A stretch of 64,000 nt of DNA from JAGCJX01 sp045638645 (GCA_045638645.1 JAZUBU010000007.1:57024-121023), one strand, 5' to 3'; shown: positions 1 through 9,658, counted from the stretch's first letter. A program made the numbers and translations. Notes: generated by a model not told the origin, from the sequence alone.

Positions 1-2
1 GG

Positions 3-971
3 ATTTTGTGGGTAAAACCGTCCATATCCTATTTGTTGGACTACCTGCGCGAGTATCCCGTCGATGCCATCGTCAGCACCGGTCCGCCCCATTCCATGCA
101 CCTGATTGCCCGAGGCATCAAACGGGAATTCCCGTGGATTCCCTGGATTGCAGATTTCCGGGATCCCTGGACCCGTATCTTCTATTTCAAACACTTGCCC
201 ATGCTGCCCGGTGTGCTGCAACGACACCGGCGCATGGAGGCTTCTGTCTTGAAGATGGCGGACGAAGTCGTCGTCGTTTCCCAACAGATGCAACAGGAAT
301 TCCGACAAATCCTGACCCAGCGCAAAGCCAATCCGGACAAAGTGGAACTCATTACCAACGGATACGACGAGGCGGATTTTGTCGGACAGGACAATCCCTT
401 TGACGGAGGCTTCCAGGTCGTACACACCGGTCTGCTCTCCGAAGACGGCAATCCGGAAACTTGCTGGGAAGCCCTCGGAAACCGCTACCGGATGGACCCG
501 GACTTCCGACGCCAGCTTCGGATCACACTCATCGGGAAAACGGATGCTGCCGTGTTGAAATCCATTTCGAAACATGGACTGGATGCAGCCTTGAACAACC
601 TGGGCTACCTGCCCCACAACCTCATTGCAGCCTACCAACGCAATGCATCCCTGTTGTTGTTGCCCCTGCGCAAAGAACCCGAAGCCAAAGGCATCCTCAC
701 CGGGAAATTCTTTGAATACCTGGCAGCAGGACGGCCAATTCTGGCCTTTGGCCCGGAAGACGGCGACGTGGCACAAATCCTTCAGGAAACCCAGGCCGGT
801 CGGATTTTTGAATGGAACGATCGCGAGAATATCTCCAAAGCCATTCACGAACTGTTCCTGGCCCACCAAAACGGAACCGGGACACCTTGGAAAGGAAAGG
901 ACAAAGTCATACAGAAATATTCCAGAAAGGCACTCACCAGTCGCATGGTCGAGCTGTTGGAATGGGAATAA
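3..971 (+). CDS. Glycosyltransferase, GT4/GT1-like, 5' partial
   Basis: This is the C-terminal part (about 322 residues) of a GT-B glycosyltransferase that probably adds sugars to an envelope glycan. The reading frame is open at the left edge, and the first residues are already inside the N-terminal Rossmann domain, so roughly 80-100 residues lie outside. Visible signatures are ADFRDPWT near residue 50, common in Bacteroidota enzymes of this group, and a C-terminal nucleotide-sugar site, KFFEYLAAGRPI, near residue 235. yfhO follows after 20 bases on the same strand, so the two are probably co-transcribed. The family is confident; donor and acceptor cannot be told. The TTG at position 6 is not a real start. 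Confidence 0.85.
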   Translation: MLWVKPSISYLLDYLREYPVDAIVSTGPPHSMHLIARGIKREFPWIPWIADFRDPWTRIFYFKHLPMLPGVLQRHRRMEASVLKMADEVVVVSQQMQQEFRQILTQRKANPDKVELITNGYDEADFVGQDNPFDGGFQVVHTGLLSEDGNPETCWEALGNRYRMDPDFRRQLRITLIGKTDAAVLKSISKHGLDAALNNLGYLPHNLIAAYQRNASLLLLPLRKEPEAKGILTGKFFEYLAAGRPILAFGPEDGDVAQILQETQAGRIFEWNDRENISKAIHELFLAHQNGTGTPWKGKDKVIQKYSRKALTSRMVELLEWE

Positions 972-991
972 ACTTAGAAACTACCTAGCAC

Positions 992-3508
992 ATGAAACAC
1001 AACGACCCGATCAATCGGATCCCCTTCAAGAAACTTTGGCCCTGGATGCTTGCCATCCTGGGTTTCATCGTATTGGCCTATGCATATACCCCCCAGGTAT
1101 TGGGCGGAAAAATTGTGGACCAGGCAGACATCTCGTCCTGGCGAGGCATGGCCAACGAAATCATCACCTGGAACGAAGCCCATCCCAACGACCGAACGTT
1201 GTGGACAAACTCCATGTTTTCGGGCATGCCGGCCGATGCCATCAGTGTCCTGTACGACGGTGACTGGACCGAACCCCTCTATAAAGGTCTGTTTACCGGT
1301 GCACGTCCGGCCAGCTACTTGCTGATCAGCCTCATCGGAGGATTCCTGCTGATGCTTGCCTTTGGTGCCAATCTGCCTCTGGCCTGCCTGGGTGCCATTG
1401 CCATCACCTTCTGCTCCTACAACATGCAGATCATTCAGGTGGGACACAACTCCAAAATGGCCGCCATCGCCTTCATGCCTTGGGTCCTCGGAGCCGTGGT
1501 GTGGGCCTACCGCAAAAAAGCCGTGTGGGGTGCTGTACTTTTTGCCTTTGCATTGAGTTTCCAAATCAAAGCCAACCACCCGCAAATCACCTATTACCTG
1601 GCCCTGGTGGTCTTGGGACTTGCCTTGGCAGAAGGCATTGTCTCCCTGCGCAACAAAACCCTGCCGCGCTTTATCAAAACTTCGATGCTCCTGCTGGGGA
1701 TGGGGCTGTTGGGCATTGCTACCAACGCCAACCACCTCCTGCCCACCTTTGAATACGCAAAACAAACCATGCGTGGCGGATCGGAATTGACCCAAGCCGA
1801 CGAAAACGGCAGCAAGGGACTGGATCTGGATTATGCAACCGCCTGGTCCTACGGCATCGAAGAGACCCCGAACCTGATGATTCCGAACTTCAACGGCGGT
1901 GCATCAGCCGGAGAACTCTCCAAACAATCGGCCTCTGCAAAAGTGCTGCGCAACTACAGTGGGGGGGAAGCCCTGCTCAAACAAATGCCCCTGTACTGGG
2001 GACCGCAACCCTTCACCGCCGGTCCGATGTACATGGGTGCCCTCTCCATTTTCCTGGCCGTACTAGCACTCTGCCTCTTGAAAAACCACTACAAATGGTG
2101 GATTGTAGGCGTGGGTATCATCGGCCTCTTCCTGTCCTGGGGATCCCATTTTATGTGGTTCTCGGAACTTTGGTTCCGCTATGTCCCGATGTACAACAAG
2201 TTCCGTACGGTTTCGATGATCCTGGTCATCCTCCAACTCCTGATCCCGATCCTGGGCATGCTGGTGATCAAACAACTCCTGTATGACGAAGCCCGCCCCG
2301 ATGCCAAGGCCCTTCGCAAAGGATTCGCCATTGCTGGCGGTCTGACTGCCGGTTTTGCGGTCCTGGTCGGTCTTTTCCCGGGCATTGCCGGCTCGTTCAT
2401 CTCGCCGGTGGATGCCAATTACCCGGAAGATTTGGTAAGAGCCTTGGTGGCAGACCGCCAAAGCCTCTTGCGCTCCGACGCGTTCCGCTCCCTGCTTTTC
2501 ATCGTACTGGGTGGGGGCGTGCTTTGGCTCGGCCTCCAAAAGAAATTGAAAGCGGATCAATGTGTCTGGATCCTGGCCCTGTTGACCTTGGTTGACCTGT
2601 GGGGTGTTGACAAACGCTACCTCAACGACTCCCATTTCATCCGCCAACACGAGTTCCAAAACCAATTTGCCGAACGACCGGTGGACACCTACATCCTGGC
2701 AGACGAAGATCCGAACTACCGCGTCCTGGACTTGAGTGTCAATACGTTCAACGATGCTCACACCAGCTACCACCACAAGACCATCGGAGGTTACAGCCCG
2801 GCCAAACTCCAACGCTACCAAGATCTGATCGAATATTACATCTCCCCGGAAATGGACCGTATGATCCGCGATATCAACGGCGCCATGGGAACCGCCCAAA
2901 CCGTGGCAGACTTGGAACAAGCCCTGCAAACCTACCCGATCCTCTCGATGTTGAATACCCGCTACGTCATCATCAACGGCAACAGTGCTCCGTTGTACTA
3001 TGCGGGAGCTCTGGGCAATGCCTGGTTTGTACAGGATGTCGTTTGGGCAAACAACCCGAACGAAGAAATTGAAACACTGGGAACCCTGAATCCGGCCACA
3101 ACGGCCGTGCTCTCAACCCAAGGAATGGGCGAGAACGCCGAACCCAAGGACATCCGTACCGGCGAGGGCCTCATTTACCTCACCGAATACGCACCGAATG
3201 CCTTGCGCTATGTATCAGAATCCAACGAAGGGGGTCTGGGAGTCTTCAGTGAAATCTATTACCCGAACGGCTGGAAGGCCTTTGTGGATGGCGAAGAAGT
3301 ACCCGTCCTGCGTGCCAACTACGTGCTGCGCGCCATAGAAATACCGGCAGGACGCCACGAAATCACCTTCCGTTACGACCCGCCGGTCTTCAAAACAGGA
3401 GAAATCCTCTCCCGTGTATCGTCTATCCTGATCTTTTTTGCCTTGTTGGCCCTGGCGTTCTTACAATACGCCCGCCAACAAAATCGTAAGGATGATCAAG
3501 GGTGCTAA
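992..3508 (+). CDS. yfhO: YfhO-family multi-pass membrane protein
   Basis: An 838-residue inner-membrane protein with a first transmembrane segment at about residues 14-31 and many further hydrophobic helices up to about residue 530. A soluble, probably periplasmic, region follows (about 540-800), then a final helix near 810-825. This is the YfhO layout: GT-C-type membrane proteins thought to use polyprenyl-linked sugars to glycosylate envelope polymers; in Firmicutes YfhO acts on lipoteichoic acid. Bacteroidota lack that polymer, so the acceptor here is unknown. It follows a glycosyltransferase gene by 20 bases. The last 48 bases overlap the 3' end of the converging symporter gene. Confidence 0.85.
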   Translation: MKHNDPINRIPFKKLWPWMLAILGFIVLAYAYTPQVLGGKIVDQADISSWRGMANEIITWNEAHPNDRTLWTNSMFSGMPADAISVLYDGDWTEPLYKGLFTGARPASYLLISLIGGFLLMLAFGANLPLACLGAIAITFCSYNMQIIQVGHNSKMAAIAFMPWVLGAVVWAYRKKAVWGAVLFAFALSFQIKANHPQITYYLALVVLGLALAEGIVSLRNKTLPRFIKTSMLLLGMGLLGIATNANHLLPTFEYAKQTMRGGSELTQADENGSKGLDLDYATAWSYGIEETPNLMIPNFNGGASAGELSKQSASAKVLRNYSGGEALLKQMPLYWGPQPFTAGPMYMGALSIFLAVLALCLLKNHYKWWIVGVGIIGLFLSWGSHFMWFSELWFRYVPMYNKFRTVSMILVILQLLIPILGMLVIKQLLYDEARPDAKALRKGFAIAGGLTAGFAVLVGLFPGIAGSFISPVDANYPEDLVRALVADRQSLLRSDAFRSLLFIVLGGGVLWLGLQKKLKADQCVWILALLTLVDLWGVDKRYLNDSHFIRQHEFQNQFAERPVDTYILADEDPNYRVLDLSVNTFNDAHTSYHHKTIGGYSPAKLQRYQDLIEYYISPEMDRMIRDINGAMGTAQTVADLEQALQTYPILSMLNTRYVIINGNSAPLYYAGALGNAWFVQDVVWANNPNEEIETLGTLNPATTAVLSTQGMGENAEPKDIRTGEGLIYLTEYAPNALRYVSESNEGGLGVFSEIYYPNGWKAFVDGEEVPVLRANYVLRAIEIPAGRHEITFRYDPPVFKTGEILSRVSSILIFFALLALAFLQYARQQNRKDDQGC

Positions 3509-4777
3509 ATACCGGATCACAAAACGAACCCAACGTAGGTAAAAGCGGTTGTAATGCAACCGTCCTGCGTTGGTGATCTCGTCTTCAAAGATGCGGAAAT
3601 CAGCAACCCATCCTACATAAATCACCAGCAACAAGCCTCCCAAGGGCAAGATGACGTTGGAGGAGAAGTTGTTGAAGAAATCAAAAATCTCCGAACTCCA
3701 CACCGAGAAGATACCGATCACCCAGCAAACCAGGGTCATCAGGATGACGGCCTTCTTGCGGCTCCACCGCAACTTCTCAATCACCACCGAAACCAACACC
3801 TCCAACAACGAAATGGACGAGGTAACGGCGGCAATAAAGAGGATGATGAAGAAGAGGATGGCAATCCAGGAGCCCATCGGCATTTCTGCAAAAATGCGGG
3901 GCAAAACGGCATACAACAAACCGGGACCTTCTCCGGGAGACAATCCGTACGCAAACACCGCCGGCATGATGGCCATACCTGCAATGATGGCAAACAAGGT
4001 ATCCGTCAAAGCCGTCATGGACGAGAGCTTGATGATGTTCTCACTGCGTTTTACGTACGAAGCATAGGTCAGGATGCTACCACAACCGATGCTCAACGAG
4101 AAGAACGCCTGTCCCAATGCATCCAGGAAGGTCTTGCCCGTAATCTGACTAAAATCCGGCTTGAACAGGAAATCCAAACCGGCCTGAGCGCCCGGCAAAA
4201 GGATTGAACGGATGGCAATGACCACCACCATCAGGAACAACAGCGGCATCATCCATTTGGTATATCGTTCGATTCCATCACGAATGCCCGCCAACACAAT
4301 GAAGGCGGTCAAGGCAATGTAGACAAAGTGGAAAATCAAACTGCGCGGGGAAAAAGCCATGGTCTGCTGAAACATCTGCTCAAATTCTGCTGCCGGCGCG
4401 GCTGCCATGTCCCTGAATTCAAATCCGATGGCCCGGACGATGTAATCAAGGCTCCAACCGCCCACCACCGGGTAGAACGACAAGATGAAAAAGGCTCCCA
4501 ACAAACCCAAAATCCCCACAATGGACCAACGGGAACCCGGTGCATACTGAGAGAAGGCCGTGATCAGGTTCGTCTGGGTACGACGTCCAACCACAAACTC
4601 ACAATAAAGCAAGGGTAGACAGAGGACAAACACCATCACCAAATAGAGGATGATGAAGGCGGCCCCGCCATTGGTCCCCATCAAATAGGGGAATCTCCAC
4701 AAATTGCCCAAACCGACGGCAGACCCGGCCATGGCGACCAGGACTCCGAAACTACTGCCAAAATGATCTCTGTTCAT
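3461..4777 (-). CDS. Sodium-dependent transporter, NSS (SNF) family
   Basis: A 438-residue secondary transporter of the neurotransmitter:sodium symporter family, LeuT fold, which imports amino acids or related compounds with Na+. The family signature GSAVGLGNLWRFPYL lies at about residues 18-32 (TM1, which supplies Na+ and substrate ligands). About eleven hydrophobic helices follow, which suits the bacterial branch that often has 11 rather than 12 helices. The substrate cannot be predicted from sequence alone. folA lies upstream on the same strand after 18 bases, so the gene may be the last of a thyA-folA-transporter transcript. It overlaps yfhO tail to tail. Confidence 0.9.
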   Translation of the reverse strand: MNRDHFGSSFGVLVAMAGSAVGLGNLWRFPYLMGTNGGAAFIILYLVMVFVLCLPLLYCEFVVGRRTQTNLITAFSQYAPGSRWSIVGILGLLGAFFILSFYPVVGGWSLDYIVRAIGFEFRDMAAAPAAEFEQMFQQTMAFSPRSLIFHFVYIALTAFIVLAGIRDGIERYTKWMMPLLFLMVVVIAIRSILLPGAQAGLDFLFKPDFSQITGKTFLDALGQAFFSLSIGCGSILTYASYVKRSENIIKLSSMTALTDTLFAIIAGMAIMPAVFAYGLSPGEGPGLLYAVLPRIFAEMPMGSWIAILFFIILFIAAVTSSISLLEVLVSVVIEKLRWSRKKAVILMTLVCWVIGIFSVWSSEIFDFFNNFSSNVILPLGGLLLVIYVGWVADFRIFEDEITNAGRLHYNRFYLRWVRFVIRYLAPLIILTILLAGVL

Positions 4778-4795
4778 GCTTATCTCTTTTGGGGG

Positions 4796-5296
4796 TTATT
4801 TCTTTTCATAAACGACAAATGCGTAGGACAAACCACTTTTCGGATCCACTTGGTCCGGGGTCCGGTCCACTTCCCGCCATTCCGCAGGGTCGAACGCCGG
4901 GAAAAAGGTATCGGCATCCGGAATGTGGGTTCGTACCTCGGTGATGTACATCCGTTGGACCAAGGATTGCTCCAAAGCCTGTTCGTAAATCATTCCGCCA
5001 CCGATGACAAAAACTTCTTCGTCCATGGCCACGGCTGCCTGCAATGCAGTGGGCAGGTCCTGAAAGTAACGGACGTGCTCGTATTGCGACACCTGCGGGG
5101 TCCGGCTAATGACGAGGTTGGTCCGGTTCGGGAGGCCTTTCCCTCCCATCGAATCAAAGGTCTTTCGGCCCATCACGACGGGATGTCCGGTAGTGGTCCG
5201 TTTGAAGTATTTCAAATCTTCGGAAATGTGCCAAAGCAATTGGTTGTCCTTTCCGATGGCCCGATTTTCGGCCACTGCTACAATCAGCGAAATCAT
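4796..5296 (-). CDS. folA: Dihydrofolate reductase
   Basis: A 166-residue cytoplasmic enzyme that reduces dihydrofolate to tetrahydrofolate with NADPH. The N-terminal MISLIVAVAENRAIGKDNQL is typical. Asp27 in the segment SEDLKYF corresponds to the catalytic acid of E. coli DHFR. The NADPH motifs MGRKTFDSM (about 42-50) and VIGGGMIYEQAL (about 97-108) are intact. It is 18 bases downstream of thyA in the same direction. That pairing is functionally coherent, because thymidylate synthase oxidises methylene-tetrahydrofolate to dihydrofolate and FolA regenerates it. Length is normal for the chromosomal enzyme. Confidence 0.97.
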   Translation of the reverse strand: MISLIVAVAENRAIGKDNQLLWHISEDLKYFKRTTTGHPVVMGRKTFDSMGGKGLPNRTNLVISRTPQVSQYEHVRYFQDLPTALQAAVAMDEEVFVIGGGMIYEQALEQSLVQRMYITEVRTHIPDADTFFPAFDPAEWREVDRTPDQVDPKSGLSYAFVVYEKK

Positions 5297-5314
5297 GGGA
5301 GTCAGGGTTAAAAA

Positions 5315-6109
5315 TTAAACTGCAATGGGTGCTTTGATGCCGGGGTGGGGGTCGTAATCTTCCAAATGGAAGTCCTCGTAACGGAAGTCAAATAACGACT
5401 TCACGTCCGGGTTCAGGACCATGCGCGGCAGGGAACGAGGCTCGCGGGTCAGTTGCAGACGCGCTTGTTCGAAGTGGTTGTTGTAGAGGTGAGCATCCCC
5501 CAACGTATGCACAAAATCACCCAGTTCATAACCGCAGACTTGGGCAATCATCTGAGTCAACAAGGCGTACGATGCAATGTTGAAAGGCACGCCAAGAAAG
5601 ACGTCGGCACTGCGTTGGTACAACTGGCAGGAAAGTTTGTTGTCGGCCACGTAGAACTGGAACAAGGCATGGCAAGGCGGCAGCGCCATTTGATCAATTT
5701 CACCCACGTTCCAGGCCGAAACAATGTGACGACGGGAGTCCGGATTGTGCTGCAAGGAATGGAGCAGTTCCGCAATCTGGTCCACGGTGGTTCCATCCGC
5801 TTTGCCCCACGAACGCCATTGATGACCGTACACCGGTCCCAAGTCTCCGGTCTCCGATGCCCATTCGTCCCAAATGGTGACCCCGTTGTCGTTCAGATAT
5901 CGGATGTTGGTATCCCCCTTGAGGAACCAAAGCAATTCGTAAATAATAGACTTCAAATGAAGGCGTTTGGTGGTTAACAGCGGGAATCCCTGAGCCAGAT
6001 CATACCGCATCTGATAACCAAACACACTTCGGGTTCCTGTTCCGGTGCGGTCTCCTTTGTCCGCTCCGCTGTCCAGGATGTGCTGCATCAAATCCAAATA
6101 AGCTTTCAT
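5315..6109 (-). CDS. thyA: Thymidylate synthase
   Basis: A 264-residue enzyme that methylates dUMP to dTMP using 5,10-methylene-tetrahydrofolate. It has the same length as the E. coli protein and aligns with it without visible gaps. The nucleophile is Cys146 in the motif LPPCHALFQF. The dUMP-binding arginines in DSRRHIVSAWN and the C-terminal GIKAPIAV are present. folA follows 18 bases downstream. A TAAATTTG box (6114-6121, minus strand) sits only five bases before the ATG, so either the transcript is nearly leaderless or the gene is read from upstream. The nuclease gene upstream ends 9 bases before it. Confidence 0.98.
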   Translation of the reverse strand: MKAYLDLMQHILDSGADKGDRTGTGTRSVFGYQMRYDLAQGFPLLTTKRLHLKSIIYELLWFLKGDTNIRYLNDNGVTIWDEWASETGDLGPVYGHQWRSWGKADGTTVDQIAELLHSLQHNPDSRRHIVSAWNVGEIDQMALPPCHALFQFYVADNKLSCQLYQRSADVFLGVPFNIASYALLTQMIAQVCGYELGDFVHTLGDAHLYNNHFEQARLQLTREPRSLPRMVLNPDVKSLFDFRYEDFHLEDYDPHPGIKAPIAV

Positions 6110-6118
6110 TCCACAAAT

Positions 6119-7141
6119 TTAACTATTTTTTGGAAAACGCACGACGATGGGCAAATGGTCGCTGACACCACCGGCATAACGGGGTCCCTGGTATGTCCGG
6201 AAAGGACGCACCCCCATCCACCGTTTCTCTGCCTCCAATAAAAATGCCGGCGTATGAATCCAGACCTTCGGACGAACCGGATCCGCTCCCGGAACCAGCA
6301 CCAGATCAATCACATCCCAGCGTCCCCGATAACGGACAGAACCTTCCACCCCAGAAGCCGGATTGAACACCGACGGCGGCACCACCTGCAAAGCTGGAGC
6401 AAGCCTCAACAGGGGTTCCGCGTCAGGACCGTCATTAAAATCCCCCACCGCGAGGACCGGATCAGAGGGATGCATGCGACGTACCGAATCCACCGCTGCC
6501 AACAATGCCCCGCCGGCACGCTTGCGCCCATCATCCGAACCCCTCCCCAAACGGGAGGGCCAATGGTTGACAAAAAAATGATAGGAAATACCGCTGCTCC
6601 GCTCCCGCAAACAAACATAAAGAATGGGCCGACGAGCCTTGCCGTTGCTGGCCGGAACAGCCACCGGACGGCTGGACAGACATTCCCACACCCCTGTCCG
6701 GTACAAAAGGCCACATTCAATCCCCCGCGGATCAGCCCCCTCGTGATGGATCACCGCATAATCGGCTTTGGACAGGACCGTCTCATCAAGCAGCAGCTGC
6801 AAGACCCAACGGTTTTCCACCTCACAGCAAGCCATCACGTCCGGAAGTTGCCCCCAAGTGGACTCCACCGACAAGATGGTCCGCACGATGCGGTTGCGTT
6901 TCTGTCGGAAACGGTCCCAAGTCCAATGTTTTTCCCCCTGTGGGGTAAAGGCCGGATCATCGTACGGCTTCCGCAACACGGGGTCAAACCAGTTTTCCAG
7001 ATTCCACGACAAAAATGTCAGGGAATCCCCCTCCGTACAGGCCCGGGCACTCCCACCATACAACCCAACCAACCACAACATCCATCCCCAAAAACTCCGG
7101 ATCAAACACCAATGTACCAAAGATTTACACCTACATTCCAT
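6119..7141 (-). CDS. Secreted endonuclease/exonuclease/phosphatase-family protein
   Basis: A 340-residue EEP-fold metal-dependent hydrolase with an N-terminal signal-like hydrophobic segment (about residues 15-33). The EEP catalytic motifs are present in order: SWNLENWF (about 44-51), the metal-binding glutamate in CEVEN (about 105), NHWPSR, GDFND and the C-terminal SDHLPIVV. In Bacteroidota, proteins of this type are usually annotated as endonucleases, but the fold also covers phosphatases and sphingomyelinases, so the substrate is open. It lies immediately upstream of thyA and on the same strand. Confidence 0.85.
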   Translation of the reverse strand: MECRCKSLVHWCLIRSFWGWMLWLVGLYGGSARACTEGDSLTFLSWNLENWFDPVLRKPYDDPAFTPQGEKHWTWDRFRQKRNRIVRTILSVESTWGQLPDVMACCEVENRWVLQLLLDETVLSKADYAVIHHEGADPRGIECGLLYRTGVWECLSSRPVAVPASNGKARRPILYVCLRERSSGISYHFFVNHWPSRLGRGSDDGRKRAGGALLAAVDSVRRMHPSDPVLAVGDFNDGPDAEPLLRLAPALQVVPPSVFNPASGVEGSVRYRGRWDVIDLVLVPGADPVRPKVWIHTPAFLLEAEKRWMGVRPFRTYQGPRYAGGVSDHLPIVVRFPKNS

Positions 7142-7193
7142 ACTTCTCTCCTCTGTTCTTTGGGGCAGGGTTGCAAGTTCGCCAATCTTTCTC

Positions 7194-7201
7194 TATTTTT
7201 G
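7194..7201 (+). promoter_or_regulatory. Bacteroidota-type -7 box of ychF
   Basis: TATTTTTG matches TAnnTTTG and lies 23 bases before the chosen ychF ATG. A TTGC at 7171-7174, 19 bases upstream, may serve as the -33 element. This promoter supports the ATG at 7224 as the real start. Confidence 0.6.
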
Positions 7202-7223
7202 CGCACATTTTAAACAAAAACTT

Positions 7224-8327
7224 ATGGCATTACGTTGTGGAATCGTAGGACTTCCGAATGTTGGAAAGTCCACCCTTTTTAACTGCATCAGTTCTGGAAA
7301 AGCGCAATCCGCCAATTTCCCGTTCTGCACGATTGAACCGAACATTGGATCCACCATTGTTCCGGACCCCCGTTTGGAAGTGTTGGAAAAATTGGTCAAC
7401 CCCAACCGCGTGGTTCCCGCTACCGTGGAAATCGTGGACATTGCCGGCTTGGTAAAAGGTGCGAGCAAAGGGGAAGGTCTCGGCAACCAATTCCTGGCAA
7501 ACATCCGGGAAACCGATGCGATTCTGCACATCCTGCGCTGCTTTGACGATCCGAACATCGTACACGTAGATGGCAGCGTGGATCCGATTCGCGACAAAGA
7601 AATCATCGACCTTGAGCTCCAGTTGAAAGACCTGGAAACGGTTGAAAACCGCCTGAACAAAGTCAGTAAACAAGCGGTCAGTGGTGGCGACAAACAAGCC
7701 AAACGCCTGTACGAAATCCTGATCCGCTTCCGCGAAGCCTTGCTGGCCGGAAAATCAGCCCGTACCGTGGTTTTTGACAATGCGGAAGATGAAAAAATGG
7801 CCAAGGATCTCTTCCTGTTGACCAACAAACCGGTGATGTATGTCTGCAACGTGGACGAAGGCTCAGCCTTGACCGGTAACGAATACGTGGATCGTGTACG
7901 CGAAGCCATCCGGGAAGAAAATGCTGAACTCCTGGTCATTGCTGCCAAAATTGAATCGGAAATCGCCGAATTGGAAGACTACGAAGAACGTCAGATGTTC
8001 TTGAACGAAATCGGGTTGAAAGAATCGGGCGTGGTCCGTCTCATCCAGTCTGCCTACAACCTGCTCAACCTTCAGACCTACTTTACCTGTGGCGTTCAAG
8101 AAGTCCGTGCCTGGACCATCAACAAAGGAGACAAGGCTCCCCGTGCAGCCAGCGTCATCCACACCGACTTTGAACGTGGATTCATCCGAGCCGAAGTCAT
8201 CAAATACGAAGACTTTGTGCATTATGGCAGCGAAGCCGCCTGCCGTGCTGCGGGCAAACTCGGCGTTGAGGGCAAAGAGTACGTGGTCCAAGACGGCGAC
8301 ATCATGCACTTCCTGTTCAACGTATAA
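7224..8327 (+). CDS. ychF: Redox-regulated ribosome-binding ATPase YchF
   Basis: A 367-residue Obg-family P-loop protein that binds ribosomes and prefers ATP to GTP. G1 is GLPNVGKST at residues 9-17. G3 lies in DIAGLVKGASKGEG. The G4 motif is NVDE rather than NKxD, the feature that gives YchF its ATP preference. The C-terminal TGS domain (about 280-367) is intact. The frame is open upstream to 6768, but homology begins at MALRCGIVG and a promoter box lies just before it, so the ATG at 7224 was chosen. The SGNH lipoprotein gene starts 5 bases after the stop. Confidence 0.97.
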   Translation: MALRCGIVGLPNVGKSTLFNCISSGKAQSANFPFCTIEPNIGSTIVPDPRLEVLEKLVNPNRVVPATVEIVDIAGLVKGASKGEGLGNQFLANIRETDAILHILRCFDDPNIVHVDGSVDPIRDKEIIDLELQLKDLETVENRLNKVSKQAVSGGDKQAKRLYEILIRFREALLAGKSARTVVFDNAEDEKMAKDLFLLTNKPVMYVCNVDEGSALTGNEYVDRVREAIREENAELLVIAAKIESEIAELEDYEERQMFLNEIGLKESGVVRLIQSAYNLLNLQTYFTCGVQEVRAWTINKGDKAPRAASVIHTDFERGFIRAEVIKYEDFVHYGSEAACRAAGKLGVEGKEYVVQDGDIMHFLFNV

Positions 8328-8332
8328 CCTCC

Positions 8333-9658
8333 ATGGAGATGAAACGTTCACACCTTTTCCCGATCCGCTGGATTTGGGTTGTTTTGCCGTACATCCTAGC
8401 CTGCAACACACAACCCCAATACCCCACAGAACACGGACAGATTTCCTATTTCCAAGAACGACACAGCCAATACCAGGCTTTGGGACTGGACAAGCACGAC
8501 ATCCTCCTGGTCGGAGACGATGTCATTGACCGCGGCATCTGGAACCGCTTCTACAACGACAGCCGGGTAAAAAACCGCGGCATCGCGCTGGAAGGTACCC
8601 AATGTACCGCCTTTCGCCTCCCGGAACTGATGGAAAGCAAGCCCAGCAAACTCTTCCTCTGCACGGGCCTGTATGACCTGAAACTGCAAAAATCTGCCAC
8701 GCAGACCGCAGCCGCGATCCTCCAGATGATAGAAACGGCCCACGAAATTTCACCGGAAACAGAACTGTACGTGATGAGCATCGTCCCGGATCCGAAGTTG
8801 CAGGCTCAAGGTGAAAACTGGGTGGACTCTGCGTATGTGGTGAACCAACGACTGGCCGAGGCTGCGGAAAACCTCCCCTATACCTGGTTGAACACCAACG
8901 AGGTATTGGCCGGTAAAAACGGTGTCCTCAAACAAGGATTCACATTTGACGGAAGCCGGATCAACGGAGCCGGCTATGCCCACCTTACCCGCTACCTGGA
9001 ACCCTACATCGGACTGACCGCCCACAACCGCATGGATGAAATTCCGAACGAAGCCTATTTGAAAGAATATCCGGGTATGTTTGGGCACTATTATTCCCGC
9101 GTGTCCCTGTTCAACACCCTACCCCTTCCTGAGGATGCCATTGTGATGTTGGGAAACAGCCTGACCAACAACTGCTGGTGGGAAGAATGGACAGACAGCG
9201 ACCGCGTCATCAACTACGGCATCAACGGTGACACCGTCGAAGGGGTGCTGATGCGGCTGGACAGCCTCATCGCCGCCCAACCGGAAAAAGTATTCCTGCT
9301 GATTTCTACCAACAACTTCATCAATGACCCGGAGGCTACTCCCGAACAAGTATGGGAAATCTACCGCAAGATCCTTATTTGCTTGCGCACTGGCACTCCC
9401 CAAACCGAATTGTTTGTCATCAGCACTCTGCCGCAACACCCGCTCTCTCCCTACCATGAGGGAAGAAATCCGAAGGCCTTGGAGATCAACCAACGCCTGC
9501 AGGCATACGCTCCCATTTACGGCTATACTTACCTGGATTTGGCAGCGAAACTTACCGACGAGGATGGAAACTTGAATGCCGCCTACACCGTAGACGGCAT
9601 CCACCTGCTTCCGGCTGCATACCGGATTTGGAACAAAATGATCCAACCTTATTTATAG
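8333..9658 (+). CDS. Lipoprotein with two SGNH-hydrolase domains, the first degenerate
   Basis: A 441-residue protein with a lipoprotein signal (YILAC, lipid-bearing Cys24) and two tandem SGNH/GDSL hydrolase domains. In the first (about 55-230) the nucleophile block reads GDDVID and the terminal block DGSRIN, so both Ser and His are missing. In the second (about 260-441) GNSLT supplies the serine, GINGD the glycine block, STNN block III and DGIHL the Asp/His pair, so it should be active, perhaps as a carbohydrate esterase or lipase at the cell surface. A second ATG six bases downstream is equally possible. The stop is 2 bases from that of the converging FN3 lipoprotein gene. Confidence 0.8.
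   Translation: MEMKRSHLFPIRWIWVVLPYILACNTQPQYPTEHGQISYFQERHSQYQALGLDKHDILLVGDDVIDRGIWNRFYNDSRVKNRGIALEGTQCTAFRLPELMESKPSKLFLCTGLYDLKLQKSATQTAAAILQMIETAHEISPETELYVMSIVPDPKLQAQGENWVDSAYVVNQRLAEAAENLPYTWLNTNEVLAGKNGVLKQGFTFDGSRINGAGYAHLTRYLEPYIGLTAHNRMDEIPNEAYLKEYPGMFGHYYSRVSLFNTLPLPEDAIVMLGNSLTNNCWWEEWTDSDRVINYGINGDTVEGVLMRLDSLIAAQPEKVFLLISTNNFINDPEATPEQVWEIYRKILICLRTGTPQTELFVISTLPQHPLSPYHEGRNPKALEINQRLQAYAPIYGYTYLDLAAKLTDEDGNLNAAYTVDGIHLLPAAYRIWNKMIQPYL

Noticed and set aside
974..1795. A 273-codon antisense frame inside yfhO
   Set aside because: Typical shadow of a coding strand with low stop frequency; glycine- and histidine-rich and without a domain.
6768..7223. A 152-residue N-terminal extension of YchF
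   Set aside because: It overlaps the nuclease gene antisense, is not part of the family and lies before the promoter box at 7194.
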